DNA of 64,000 nucleotides, taken from assembly GCF_026151205.1 (NCBI RefSeq), contig NC_087076.1:7600902-7664901 (forward strand). The letters are read 5' to 3'. The stretch comes from Bolinopsis microptera. Lineage: Eukaryota > Ctenophora > Tentaculata > Lobata > Bolinopsidae. The notes beneath the pieces are model-generated. The model was not told the origin of the DNA. It saw only the letters and a program-made list of their open reading frames with translations, and did not search any database. Shown here piece by piece: positions 44,575-56,217 of this stretch (position 1 is the first letter of the stretch; each line of letters begins with the position of its first letter). Position numbers and translations under genes: made by a program.

Positions 44575-47500
44575 TTAACACCCCTCAGTCTTGATTAAGT
44601 TGGAATCAGCAAACAAATGTTGTTTTGAATACTCCCATATCATAATGGAAGCAGACACGTGAACATTCAGCGATCTGATTAGACCTAGTTGAGGGATCTC
44701 AACACAAACATCCAAATGGCTCAACAACTCAACGGGTATGCCATCCCTTTCCCGTCCCAACACTAGAACTGACTTTCTGGGAAACTGGAATCTGTCGAGA
44801 TTTACACTGTCTGAAGCCTGTTCTACACCGACTATTGTGTACCCCAGACGTTTCATCTTTTTAAAGTATTCTACAGTAGGAGTTGTGTCATAGGACACCT
44901 CCTCAAACTCTATCCATTTCTCAGAAGTCATACTCAAGGACTTGAAGTCTTTGTTGTTAAGAACCTCCAAGTTGTTTACCACCATAGTCTTCACTCCAAA
45001 TATTTCACCCGTACGAGACAACCCACCAAGGTTGTTACCTTTGCTGATCAGTGAAGCAAACACGACAAGGTCACCTTTTTCAGTTGAGCCTCTGTCAAAA
45101 TCAATACCAAGGTTAGTTGCCATAATCTGCCAAGGGGTTATCTTTTTCTGCAAGGATGAAAACTCAGTCAAATCTTTAAATCGTATGATGTAATCCAACT
45201 GCTCCCGAGATTCTGGTTTTGGTAATTCCATGAAATTACCAGAGATCACAGGATAATCCATTTGAAAATCAAAACCTTCTATTTCCCTTTTCATAACACA
45301 TTCGTTTTCCAGAACGCTGTGTTGCTGAGGCAAGGACAAGAATATGTTGAACAAACATAGGTCGTTAATTATGTTAAACTTTGAAAAAAAGACTTTCTTT
45401 TCAATGTGCTTTGAAAGTAGCTTGCTGTACTCAGTTGATTCGGTAATGAAATCTACTTGAATTTTGTAGTAGTGTGGTAGATCCCAATTATGTTTATCAT
45501 ACACGGGCGATAGTAAAACCAAACAGCAACAAGCAAAGCTCCTTACATTGTGATTGTTTGCACAGGTCCAAACACTGATTCTCTGCAATGCCTCATCCAA
45601 CAGTGATTTTTCCAGCAGCTTTTTCTCATTTAGGTACATCAAGTGATGATAAAGGATTGAGAACAAGGCACTGAGAAGAGCATTACTGTTCGTGACTTTT
45701 CGAGAAGTTTCCATCATTCCAAATACTGATGACACTGTATCAGGGTGTTTTGAAAGGATGTAGCAAGCGCCGCATTCAATGAAGCAACGAACTGAAGGCT
45801 GAGATTCAAGAGTCAAGCACATCATTACATCTTTAAGTAGACTATTGATACCCTCATTATTCATTTTCTTTACTACTGCTGGGATCAAGCATAATAAAGC
45901 CTGTGCTATTCTAATCTTTGTTCTATTTGGCAGGGAGTTCTGTAGGGCAGACTTATCAAGGTTCCGGAAAGATGTCAAGTAGAAGTCAACAACAGTAGTT
46001 GACAAGGCAGGAAATCTTTCTATGATTACGAAGAGCATGTTCAAAACTTGAACCCTCACAAATGGAACACCTTTTTTCAACCTCTGGTACAAAGTGTTGA
46101 CAGGAATTTCCTCTCCCAAGTGTTCTATGTAAGCCATCAAATCATCCTGATTCTGTTTCTCTCGAGACTGTGTCACCCCAAACAGGGACAAGTCTGTCAA
46201 AAGGTCAAGGTAACATGCTGCATTCTTCATTTCACATGTAGTGTACAAGGAGAGATGTTCAACAACAAGGCCCATAACCATTTCCTTTGAGTGTGTCAGC
46301 TCCTTGAAGTCAAAAACTGTCTTGATAACTGCCTTGGCGCATTCAGGGTGGTCCAGGACGGTGGGGTTAAACATTGTAGAGCAAAATGAGTCCAGCAAAT
46401 CCCAATATGTACCTGAATTTGAGAAGTCTTGTAACACACCCACAGTATATGGAAGACTCTCATAAAACATTTCAGCATCTTCATTAATGATTTTCGGAGT
46501 AATGTGCTTTATGAAATTAAAAATCATTTGGATAACATATGGGTCTTTCATTTTTTGAATGCTTTCAATTCCTAAGTTGAAGACATTGCAAATATCTTTG
46601 TTATCAAACTCAGTGGTGTAAGGGTAAAGGAAGGCAAAGCAAGTCCAAGAGCTCTCTAAATTTACAAGGGATTCTGATGAGAGATAAGGTAGAAGCCACT
46701 CCAAACTTCCAGGACTCTCCGGAAGAGATAATTCATAAGAATCTTTTATCCTATAAATAGCTTGAATAACCACAGAGCTTTGCACCATAACTAGAGATTC
46801 GCTTTCTTTGTTCTTTATTGATGAGAGAAGATCAATGATGAATGATGGTACCATTCCTTGTTGTAGCATAAACTGTGCAGAGAAGTTTGCTAAAAAGCAT
46901 GCTAAATGTTTTAATCCCTGCTTAGATTCAGTACTTATGCTTTTCGATTGATGGATATCTTCTGAATGCCTGATGAAGAAAAGAGAGCAATTCTCAAAAA
47001 TTGAAGAAGAATTATCCTGGCAAAACTTCAGAATATCACTATTTTTGGAACGTCCTTTGAAGAAGTGTAAAACGATGTTAACGCTGATAACTGAAATTAT
47101 AACTGAATTTTTTGATACATACAAGTTCATACCACAGTTCAGCAAAGGTTGGAACACAGAGGTAATGATTTTATCATGAAGTAGCCCTTGGTCATCACCC
47201 ATAGCCAACAGCAGAGCAAAACCCTGAGTCTTAGCAAAGCTTTCTTTCTGAATGGCTAGTTCTTGCATTACAAAGTCTTCAAAAGCTCTGCCAGCGGTCT
47301 CTGCGTCATAGTCTTTTACCAATAAAGACAGCTCTTTCCAAAGAGAATGGTTAGAATCCAATGTATGCTCAATATAGACCAAGTTGAGTAATGTTTGAAT
47401 CGAACAGAGCACATCTTTTCCATTTACTGCTACATTATTGGATATGAAACGTAGCATAAATCCTTGAACAGCCCCTTTGACTTTATGAGGTTGTGTTGAC

Positions 47501-48792
47501 AAAACTGTTCTACAAAGTTGAGCCAATTGGTGCACACAGCCTTCACCCACTTTGTATGGTAGCTTTATGTTTGACAAAAGATGTGTGAGCATTGTTAGAG
47601 GAGTTGAGCTGCTTTTTGTCTTACTGAGAAATACAAGCAAATTTTTGAGGAATGATTTGCTGATTGAACTGTCTGCCTCACAGAGAATTGTGGTAAAATA
47701 GTTTTTAAGTTGATGAAAAATTGGAGGACCTTCACCTTTTGCAATAAAATTCGGTCTGTAGAACATGTAAGTATTATGAATATGTGAAAATAAAAGCGTT
47801 TCCAAGACAGTTATACCTTCTTTGGTCAAAAATGCTTTAGGAGGCAAATCTAGGAGAAGCTGAAACCCCCACCTTGAAATCATTTTGGATTCCTGGAACA
47901 TCAGTCTATTGAAGATTGTGGCTACCCATCTAATGTCCAGTTTTTCTTCAGTAGCATAGTCATAGAGCTTCGGGATCTTGGCTAAAACAGGACGAATGAT
48001 GTGACCCTGAGTTTCTTCTAAGGTCTCCAAAACAACTAGAAGATCTTCCATAATTTCTTTTCTATCAGCAGGATATGAAATATTTGGGGTAGTCATCAAG
48101 AAATTGACAAGAAAGAGAGATCTTTTACGGATACAGCAATCCTTATCATTGAAACATTCTATCAGTTTATCCCAAAGAGTAGGACGGTGTAGAATGGATG
48201 ACACCAAATTACTGTCGAATGAGAGAGAACTTGTGATATCACTTAGGGTTATCAGCAGTGCTTTTGATGGCAAATGTTCAATTAAATCAGAAATGAAATC
48301 ATTTTTGATGTCAAAAGAAAATGTCAAAGGAATTTCAAAAATACCAGTAAGAGCAGAGACTGCAGAATGGTCCATCTCCTCAGTTGTCACAGCTGAATAT
48401 ATTCTTTTAAGTTGCAGCCTAAATTCTCCCACAGGAAAGAGAAGTCGATGATTATGGGTCTCCACTATTACAGATAGAACTTTAGATACTAGAAGACATG
48501 TCTGATATTCACATTCAGCAAACTTATCACAAATCATTACCGTTAAAATGTTCCATTGATCAATGATTTCAGTAGTCGATATCCCATGCTGTAGAGCCCT
48601 GGTCAGCTCAAGAAACTGCTCAATCCTATTGTAATAAATTGTATCTGGTAATTTGGCACAAATCAATGCGTTTATACACAACGATGTTGCTTTAGCTCCA
48701 TGTTCATCCAGAAGGAGTTTCCCAAGTTCTGAAATGTTTGTTCCTAGATTTTCAGTAGATGTGAGAAAATTGGACAACAGCTCTTCAGACAT
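44575..48792 (-). CDS. TARBP1: TARBP1-like tRNA guanosine-2'-O-methyltransferase (TRM3 family), intronless
   Basis: 1,405 aa in one exon (human TARBP1 about 1,620). Residues 1 to about 1,210 are a long helical-repeat region. The last about 170 residues form the SpoU/TrmH methyltransferase fold, which methylates tRNA G18 ribose using SAM. Motif 1 is NLGGLSRTGEIFG, motif 2 VLVLGRERDGIPVELL and motif 3 VEIPQLGLIRSLNVHVSASI, forming the trefoil-knot SAM site. Motif 2 has Arg where human TARBP1 and most relatives have Asn (GNE). A TTTTTTTTAG acceptor-like site ends 15 bp before the ATG, so a 5' UTR exon or a spliced leader may be joined there. The stop lies 362 bp from the eIF2D start. Lack of introns is unusual beside multi-intron neighbours. 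Confidence 0.92.
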   Translation of the reverse strand: MSEELLSNFLTSTENLGTNISELGKLLLDEHGAKATSLCINALICAKLPDTIYYNRIEQFLELTRALQHGISTTEIIDQWNILTVMICDKFAECEYQTCLLVSKVLSVIVETHNHRLLFPVGEFRLQLKRIYSAVTTEEMDHSAVSALTGIFEIPLTFSFDIKNDFISDLIEHLPSKALLITLSDITSSLSFDSNLVSSILHRPTLWDKLIECFNDKDCCIRKRSLFLVNFLMTTPNISYPADRKEIMEDLLVVLETLEETQGHIIRPVLAKIPKLYDYATEEKLDIRWVATIFNRLMFQESKMISRWGFQLLLDLPPKAFLTKEGITVLETLLFSHIHNTYMFYRPNFIAKGEGPPIFHQLKNYFTTILCEADSSISKSFLKNLLVFLSKTKSSSTPLTMLTHLLSNIKLPYKVGEGCVHQLAQLCRTVLSTQPHKVKGAVQGFMLRFISNNVAVNGKDVLCSIQTLLNLVYIEHTLDSNHSLWKELSLLVKDYDAETAGRAFEDFVMQELAIQKESFAKTQGFALLLAMGDDQGLLHDKIITSVFQPLLNCGMNLYVSKNSVIISVISVNIVLHFFKGRSKNSDILKFCQDNSSSIFENCSLFFIRHSEDIHQSKSISTESKQGLKHLACFLANFSAQFMLQQGMVPSFIIDLLSSIKNKESESLVMVQSSVVIQAIYRIKDSYELSLPESPGSLEWLLPYLSSESLVNLESSWTCFAFLYPYTTEFDNKDICNVFNLGIESIQKMKDPYVIQMIFNFIKHITPKIINEDAEMFYESLPYTVGVLQDFSNSGTYWDLLDSFCSTMFNPTVLDHPECAKAVIKTVFDFKELTHSKEMVMGLVVEHLSLYTTCEMKNAACYLDLLTDLSLFGVTQSREKQNQDDLMAYIEHLGEEIPVNTLYQRLKKGVPFVRVQVLNMLFVIIERFPALSTTVVDFYLTSFRNLDKSALQNSLPNRTKIRIAQALLCLIPAVVKKMNNEGINSLLKDVMMCLTLESQPSVRCFIECGACYILSKHPDTVSSVFGMMETSRKVTNSNALLSALFSILYHHLMYLNEKKLLEKSLLDEALQRISVWTCANNHNVRSFACCCLVLLSPVYDKHNWDLPHYYKIQVDFITESTEYSKLLSKHIEKKVFFSKFNIINDLCLFNIFLSLPQQHSVLENECVMKREIEGFDFQMDYPVISGNFMELPKPESREQLDYIIRFKDLTEFSSLQKKITPWQIMATNLGIDFDRGSTEKGDLVVFASLISKGNNLGGLSRTGEIFGVKTMVVNNLEVLNNKDFKSLSMTSEKWIEFEEVSYDTTPTVEYFKKMKRLGYTIVGVEQASDSVNLDRFQFPRKSVLVLGRERDGIPVELLSHLDVCVEIPQLGLIRSLNVHVSASIMIWEYSKQHLFADSNLIKTEGC

Positions 48793-49770
48793 AACTGGGA
48801 CTGAACCCTAAAAAAAATATTGTTTACAGTAATATAAATAAGGTATGTATAAATTTGGATGTTTTGATTTTAAAGAATGATAAAACGATACAATTATACA
48901 ACTTGTAATAATAATATCATAAATAAATTGAAATACTGACTCTAAATTGAAACATCCAGCATTGCTAGAAGAAGACTTCGAATTTAACAACATGCAGCTC
49001 ATGAGCTCAATGAAGCTAAATTTAAGATTTTCAACTATGTAACTCAATAATTTGGTTCTGATACGAAATCTGCCATTCACAAATGACAAACGAACTGCTA
49101 AGTTACAGTCTTACAAAAGGCGAAGTAATTGAGCCGGCAGAAACTGTTAGGGACTCGGGTGATTCTATCACACAACTGCTCTTGGGCACCACACATCCAG
49201 AAAATTATCCAATCAGCAAGGACCATGCTTTACTATGTGACATGAACCGAACAAGAGACTAGGAAGCTTGTGCCTTGGAAGGATGTGAAACAAGAAACTG
49301 TTTAGAAAACAGTTTGTTAATAACTGTAAATTAAATCCTGACTAAATAAGGCAGATGCACCTACAAGCAGATATCCAAGAAAGGTTAGCAGGTTTTCTAA
49401 CAAAGGACTTAAAAAATGGATAATGACTAGAAGAAATCTCAGTATGAAACTCATCAGCCTATCAAAATAATATTCAAGATAATAAAGAAAAAAAAGGGGG
49501 GGGGACCCCCAACCCACATAGCTGAGACACCTCACAGCAAGTAGACTAAAGTGGCTCTTACTTGTGAAAGGTGTATCAAATACCCGTCGAAACGGTGAGT
49601 TGGGAATCAGTAAAATTTTACACGACATATAAAAGCTACAATATATTATCCATAAAATTTACATAAACAAACCTCATAGCTAGTCTTCTGAGGTCTGAGA
49701 TTGAAGGATACATCACCCAGTCCAAGGTGCTGAGCTTTTTGTCTTCCTCTGATTCCCCTGAGTGCTATGT
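48793..49770. other. Upstream region of the TARBP1-like gene
   Basis: No recognised gene. Short minus-strand frames (48808-49089 and 49317-49628) lack similarity or splice support. A G/C-run (GGGGGGGACCCCC) lies near 49497. Confidence 0.4.
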
Positions 49771-50269
49771 GTGTGCTTCAGTGGCGTAACAAAGGGCCCT
49801 GCTGACCCCGCTGTGTGGGGGGGCACCATCTTAGGGGGCACCAAATCGTCGTTTGAATGTGGGACAATTTGGAAAAACTTAACTACGGTACTAACAAAAG
49901 TGGGCGTAATGCTCTAGAAATACACTTTTGGGGGGGTGTCATGTCCGTCTATGTCCGCCTATGTCCTGTCCTTTTTGGATTCTATGAGACAACGGACGTG
50001 TTTTTTGGGACATTGGCGGACACGGACGGACATTGGCGGACTTGGACGGACATTGGCGGACTCGGACGGACATAGGCGGACCCGGACGGACATAGGCGGA
50101 CTCGGACGGACATTGGTGGACATTAGCGGACATTGGTGGACATTAGCGGACAAACATTTTGAGAATTTTTCGCAACTTGTATTATAATCTTGTACAAAAC
50201 AAACGACTTATTAATCACACTAAAGCTATTAATAGCTTTAACTTATTATATCAAATTATATAGGGACCC

Positions 50270-52335
50270 AGGAAAAGGCCCCAGGAAGAGGAGGAGGACT
50301 GGGGAGGAGGAGGACTGTTGAGGACTGATGAGGAGGACTGAGGACGAGGAGGAGGAGTAGGAGGAGGACTGAGGAGGGGAAGAGGAGGGGAAGAGGAAGA
50401 GAACTGGGGAGGATCAGGAAGACCCAGGAGGAGGACCCAGGAGAAGGACCCAGGAGGAGGAGGAGGAGGACTGAGGAGGATGACTCAGGAGGAGGAGAAC
50501 TCAGGAGGAGGACTGAGGAGGACTGAGAAGGAGGAGGACTGAAGAGTACTAAAGAGTACTGAGGAGGATGGCTGAGGAGGATGGCTGAGGAGGATGGCTG
50601 AGGAGGATGACTGAGAAGAATGACTGAGGAGGATGACTGAGAGGGAGGAGGAGGATCAGGAAGACCCAGGAGGAGGAGGAGGAGGAGGACCCAGAAGGAG
50701 GACCTAGGAGGAGGAGGAGAACTGAGGAGGATGACTGAGGAGGAGGAGGACTCAGGAGGACTGAGAAGGAGGAGGACTGAGGAGGATGGCTGAGGAGGAT
50801 GACTGAGAGGGAGGAGGAGGAGGAAGAGGAGGAAGAGGACTGAGGAGGATCAGGAAGACCCAGGAGGAGGACCCAGGAGGAGGAGGAGGAGGAGGACCCA
50901 GGAGGAGGAGGAGGACTCAGGAGGACTGAGGAGGAGGACTGACGATGACTGAGAAGGAGGAGGACTGATGAGTACTGAGGAGGATGGCTGAGGAGGATGG
51001 CTGAGGAGGATGACTGAGGAAGATGACTGAGAGGGAGGAGGAGGAGGACTCAGGAGGAAGACTTAGGAGAAATGAGAATGAGGACTGAGGAGGATGAAGA
51101 GGAGGACCCAGGAGGAGGAGGACTGAGGAGGAGGACTGAGGAGGATGACTGAGAGGGAAGAGGAGGAGGAGGAGGACTCAGGAGGAGGAGGAGGAGGACT
51201 CAGGAGGACTGAGAAGGAGGAGGACTGAATAGGAGGAGGACTGAATAGGAGGAGGAGGAGGGGGACTGGGGGAGGACTGAGGAGGAGGATGGAGGACTGA
51301 GGAGAAGGATGAGAAGGAGGACTGAGGAGGACTGAGGACTGAGGAGGAAGAGGAGGAGGAGGACCCAGGAGGAGGACTCAGGAGGACTCAGAGGACTGGG
51401 GAGGAGGAGGACTGTTGAGGACTGATGAGGAGGACTGAGGACGAGGAGGAGGAGTAGGAGGAGGACCCAGGAGGAGGAGGAGGACTCAGGAGGACTGAGG
51501 AGGAGGACTGACGATGACTGAGAAGGAGGAGGACTGAGGAGTACTGAGGAGGATGGCTGAGGAGGATGGCTGAGGAGGATGACTGAGGAGGATGACTGAG
51601 GAGGATGACTGAGAGGGAGGAGGAGGACTCAGGAGGACTCAGGAGGAAGAGGACTCAGGAGGAGGACTTAGGAGAAATGAGAAGGAGGACTGAGGAGAAC
51701 TGAGGAGGAGGAGGACTGAATAGAAGGAGGAGAAGGAGGGGGACTGGGAGAGGACTGAGGAGGAGGACTGCTGAGAAGGATGAGGAGGAGGACTGAGGAC
51801 CGAGGAGGAAGAGGACGAGGATGAAGAGGAGGAGGAGGAGGACTGAGGAGGATGACTGAGAGGGAAGAGGAGGAGGAGGAGGACTCAGGAGGAGGAAGAT
51901 GAGGACTGAGGAGGACTGAGAAGGAGGAGGACTGAGGAGGAGGAGGAGGAGGAGGACTGAATAGGAGGAGGAGGAGGGGGACTGGGGGAGGACTGAGGAG
52001 GAGGATGGAGGACTGAGGAGAAGGATGAGGAGGAGGACTGAGGAGGAGGACTGAGGAGGACTGAGGAGGAAGAGGAGGAGGAGTTTTTCAAATTGTTGCT
52101 ATAATTGATTTAAATAAAAATTTGTTGTTTTCTTGATCCAGGAGGAGGACCCAGGAGGAGGACTCAGGAGGAGGAGGAGGACTGGGGAGGAGGAGGACTG
52201 TTGAGGACTGATGAGGAGGACTGAGGACGAGGAGGAGGAGTAGGAGGAGGACTGAGGAGGGGAGGAGGAAGAGGACTGAGGAAGATCAGGAAGACCCAGG
52301 AGGAGGCCGAGGAGGAGGAAGAGTAGGAGGAGGAA
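50270..52335. repeat. Polypurine GGA minisatellite, second array
   Basis: About 2 kb, same unit types as 13890-15685 but with a different block order and length, so the arrays have been reshuffled since the two element copies split. Confidence 0.95.
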
Positions 52336-52356
52336 GAATCTAAATGTTATTTCCAT

Positions 52357-55345
52357 TTACTCTAGTAGCAGAGAGGAGTTGAGTGTGCACTTCAATGTCC
52401 ACAATTTTTGACCACACAGGGTCTTTCATTAGGTCATTCCAAACCAAAATCATCTAGGTAGCAATTTTGTATCGCTAGTCCCAGTCCTACAGGGCGAAAT
52501 TTCTAAATTGCCCCCAGGCGCCAATTTGGGATTTTTGTATCTCGGCTTCTAAAAGACTTAGAGACTTGAATATTGGCTTAAAATAACGGCAATACCCTTA
52601 TTTATATACAAGTTATGAAGCAATATAAGGTCTCAAGTGCCTAGTTTTAAAGATATTTACGAAAAACTGTTTTTTGGCTCATCGCAGCCGGAATTATCGG
52701 ATTATTTTTATATCTCGAGCTAGAAAGATCGTAGAAACTTCTCCGATATTGAAAAATATTCGCAATGAGCACATTTATATAAGACTTATGAATCACTGTA
52801 TGCTCTAAAATGCTTATTTGTAGAAATATTAGCAAAAATCGGTAATTTTGGCTACACCAATACAAATTTGGTAATTCGTTTTGTCTTTTTTTTGCAAATT
52901 TTCACGTTGCAATTTTCAAGATGCGGTTTGTGGCTATCGATAGGGCTTTATATGCTATTGTATGGTTTTGATACAATCCTTCAGCACCTAGGACATTGGC
53001 AATAGGGGTCACAAACCCTGAAATGTCAGGAACTGGGCAGTGGCCGAGATAAATATTTGATAATTACTTGGACTCTTGACTCACATCCATCCTTTCAACG
53101 GTTAGTTAGACATCTTAAACCAGTATTGAACGTTGAGTAAAACTTCTAATCCATTTGTAGCTCAGGTCATGTGCCCCAGAAAAACACGCCTGAGTGACAG
53201 TGGGCCTTATCGATCATGAGCCGCAAATCACAAGGGCATTCGTACTCTTGGCTTAAATTGGCTCTTCGTTAGTATCATCAATTAGATTTCTAACTTCTAT
53301 TATATCATCTGCCTGTCCAGTGTCCATCCGTCTCTTTGAGATTCATTATTAATTCAAGTTCAGTCATTTCGTTTCTGTTCAACTGTAGGCGTAATGAGGG
53401 ACTTCAGTCCAGCAATAAAGTCAATATCTCTAGATTTAGCAATATTTGGTTTCGCTACTTTTAAGGTAATTGTGTTCAGCAAGCAAGGTTGTAAGTTTCC
53501 AGCCCTACGCCCCTACTGCCCCAAAATATTGCCCCCCCCCCCACCCCCGGGGCACTAGTAATACTGGAGCACTGGTAATGCACATGGTATAATGCTGATT
53601 TTTTGCTTAACATAGCTCATTTTAAAGTTCCTTTTTCAGCAGTCTTCCCTATCATAATTCATACTGGCATAAAAACAGATTCACCTCCTTTATCTCTAAA
53701 TATAATCTTGAACCTGGGCTCTACAGAATTAGAATTAGAATTAGAATCAAATTTACACAGCAATACAATAATAATAGTAAATAATTTAGGGATAGATACA
53801 GGTTATCTAATGTCCATCTCAGCATTTACAATTTACATTGAGTCATGAATTAGAATTATGTGGGGCACAAAGTCACTGAGGGACAAGTATCGTTGGGCCC
53901 GAAGTTCTGGGACCCAAAGTTGCAGGTGCCAGAGGTCCTTAGGCTGACAATTGGGGCAAGAGGTTGGTGAATATTCGATAACCTGTAGAGCCCAGGTTCA
54001 AGATTATATTTAGAGATAAAGGAGGTGAATCTGTTTTTATGCCAGTATGAATTATGATAGGGAAGACTGCTGAAAAAGGAACTTTAAAATGAGCTATGTT
54101 AAGCAAAAAATCAGCATTATACCATGTGCATTACCAGTGCTCCAGTATTACTAGTGCCCCGGGGGTGGGGGGGGGGGGGGCAATATTTTGGGGCAGTAGG
54201 GGCGTAGGGCTGGAAACTTACAACCTTGCTTGCTGAACACAATTACCTTAAAAGTAGCGAAACCAAATATTGCTAAATCTAGAGATATTGACTTTATTGC
54301 TGGACTGAAGTCCCTCATTACGCCTACAGTTGAACAGAAACGAAATGACTGAACTTGAATTAATAATGAATCTCAAAGAGACGGATGGACACTGGACAGG
54401 CAGATGATATAATAGAAGTTAGAAATCTAATTGATGATACTAACGAAGAGCCAATTTAAGCCAAGAGTACGAATGCCCTTGTGATTTGCGGCTCATGATC
54501 GATAAGGCCCACTGTCACTCAGGCGTGTTTTTCTGGGGCACATGACCTGAGCTACAAATGGATTAGAAGTTTTACTCAACGTTCAATACTGGTTTAAGAT
54601 GTCTAACTAACCGTTGAAAGGATGGATGTGAGTCAAGAGTCCAAGTAATTATCAAATATTTATCTCGGCCACTGCCCAGTTCCTGACATTTCAGGGTTTG
54701 TGACCCCTATTGCCAATGTCCTAGGTGCTGAAGGATTGTATCAAAACCATACAATAGCATATAAAGCCCTATCGATAGCCACAAACCGCATCTTGAAAAT
54801 TGCAACGTGAAAATTTGCAAAAAAAAGACAAAACGAATTACCAAATTTGTATTGGTGTAGCCAAAATTACCGATTTTTGCTAATATCTCTACAAATAAGC
54901 ATTTTAGAGCATACAATGATTCATAAGTCTTATATAAATGTGCTCATTGCGAATATTTTTCAATATCGGAGCAGTTTCTACGATCTTTCTAGCTCGAGAT
55001 ATAAAAATAATCCGGTTATTCCGGCTGCGATGAGCCAAAAAACAGTTTTTCGTAAATATCTTTAAAACTAGGCACTTGAGACCTTATATTGCTTCATAAC
55101 TTGTATATAAATAAGGGTATTGCCGTTATTTTAAGCCAATATTCAAGTCTCTAAGTCTTTTAGAAGCCGAGATACAAAAATCCCAAATTGGCGCCTGGGG
55201 GCAATTTAGAAATTTCGCCCTGTAGGACTGGGACTAGCGATACAAAATTGCTACCTAGATGATTCTGGTTTGGAATGACCTAATGAAAGACCAAAAATTG
55301 TGGACATTGAAGTGCACACTCAACTCCTCTCTGCTACTAGAGTAA
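52357..55345. mobile_element. 3-kb foldback element with near-identical 1.37-kb arms
   Basis: The left arm (52357 to about 53732) and right arm (about 53981 to 55345) are inverted copies beginning TTACTCTAGTAGCAGAGAGG; the central loop is about 250 bp. It sits between ATT repeats. The unoccupied site is visible in TGTCC element copy 1 (TTATTTCCATTTTTGTCC near 15698), showing insertion with a 3-bp duplication. Arms hold repeated TTATGAAGCAATATAAGG-like sequence also present around element B. No coding frame is supported. Confidence 0.88.
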
Positions 55346-55808
55346 TTTTTGTCCGCTCTATTTTTTGTCCGTTTTGAAAATATAGGGTACCGAACGGACA
55401 AAAAAAATGATCCCCCCTATAACAGCAAAAATTGAACATTTTATCTAGCAATTTAGGTGTCCATTAATGTCCGCTAATGTCCGTTTACGTCCGTCTATGT
55501 CCGCCTATGTCCGTCTATGTCCGCCTATGTCCGCCTATGTCCGTCTATGTCCGCCTATGTCTGCCTATGTCCTGTCCATTTTGGATTCTATGAGACAAGC
55601 GGACATAGACGGACGTGACACCACCCCCCCCCCCCCCCCCCCCCCCCCCCACTTTTTTATAGATCTTACCGGTGTATCCTCTGAAATCATCTAATTTGTT
55701 CACTTTTAGGTGCACTTTTAGGTGCCAAAAGGGGAGGTGGCGCCAACAGGAGGGCGCTTTTAGAGTGGGGGGGGGGGCAACAGGCAACGTTACGTCACTG
55801 GTGTGCTT

Positions 55809-56071
55809 CATAGCAGATCAAACCTGAATCATGTTCTGATGTGATTTTTGACGTGGCTCTTAGCTTCTTTATTGTGGTCAGCTATCATCTCAGAGATACG
55901 ATCTCACAGTGCAGAGTGGTCCCATACCTCCAGATATTGTAAAGACTAGTGGGACAAAGGACCATTTCTCTGACTGAAGAACTTTCTCTTCATAGAGATC
56001 TTTGATAGAGATCTTTGATTAAACTAAGCTCAGTTAATGTAAGAGCCGCTTTAGAAAGCACTGGAGTTTAT
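55809..56071. repeat. Target region of the copia element
   Basis: GCAGAGTGGTCCCATACCTC to GAGATCTTT (55911-56013) recurs at 61730-61822 beyond the 3' LTR, so copia inserted into or beside a locally repeated sequence. Confidence 0.75.
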
Positions 56072-56217
56072 TGTTAATCTTATATACCATTTACAGGATG
56101 GCAGAAACTCCAGGAGGCTTTGTCTGACTTGATTTGTATTCCTCGTTTGAAGTTTATGTTTCTATCATCCACTAGTGTTACTGTCTCACTTTATTGAATT
56201 AAAAGTGATAGCAGGAA

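Larger units (their letters stand above)
49930..55650. mobile_element. TGTCC-repeat element, copy 2 (5.7 kb), middle layer
   Basis: Same termini as copy 1 (G tract then TGTCATGTCCGTC; GGACGTGACACC then a C tract of about 30), flanked by ACTTTT (49924-49929 and 55651-55656). Subterminal TATGTCC arrays and the TGTCCTTTTTGGATTCTATG core are present at both ends in the same orientation. A GGA minisatellite fills 50270-52335 (a 55-bp non-repeat interruption at 52084-52138). A 3-kb palindrome is inserted at 52357. Confidence 0.87.
49779..55800. mobile_element. hAT-like element, outer layer of a three-element nest
   Basis: Left end CAGTGGCGTAAC and right end GTTACGTCACTGG form inverted ends flanked by an exact 8-bp duplication GTGTGCTT (49771-49778 and 55801-55808). 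Own sequence is only about 150 bp on each side (49779-49929 and 55651-55800); the rest is the TGTCC-repeat element inserted within it. No transposase. Confidence 0.75.
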
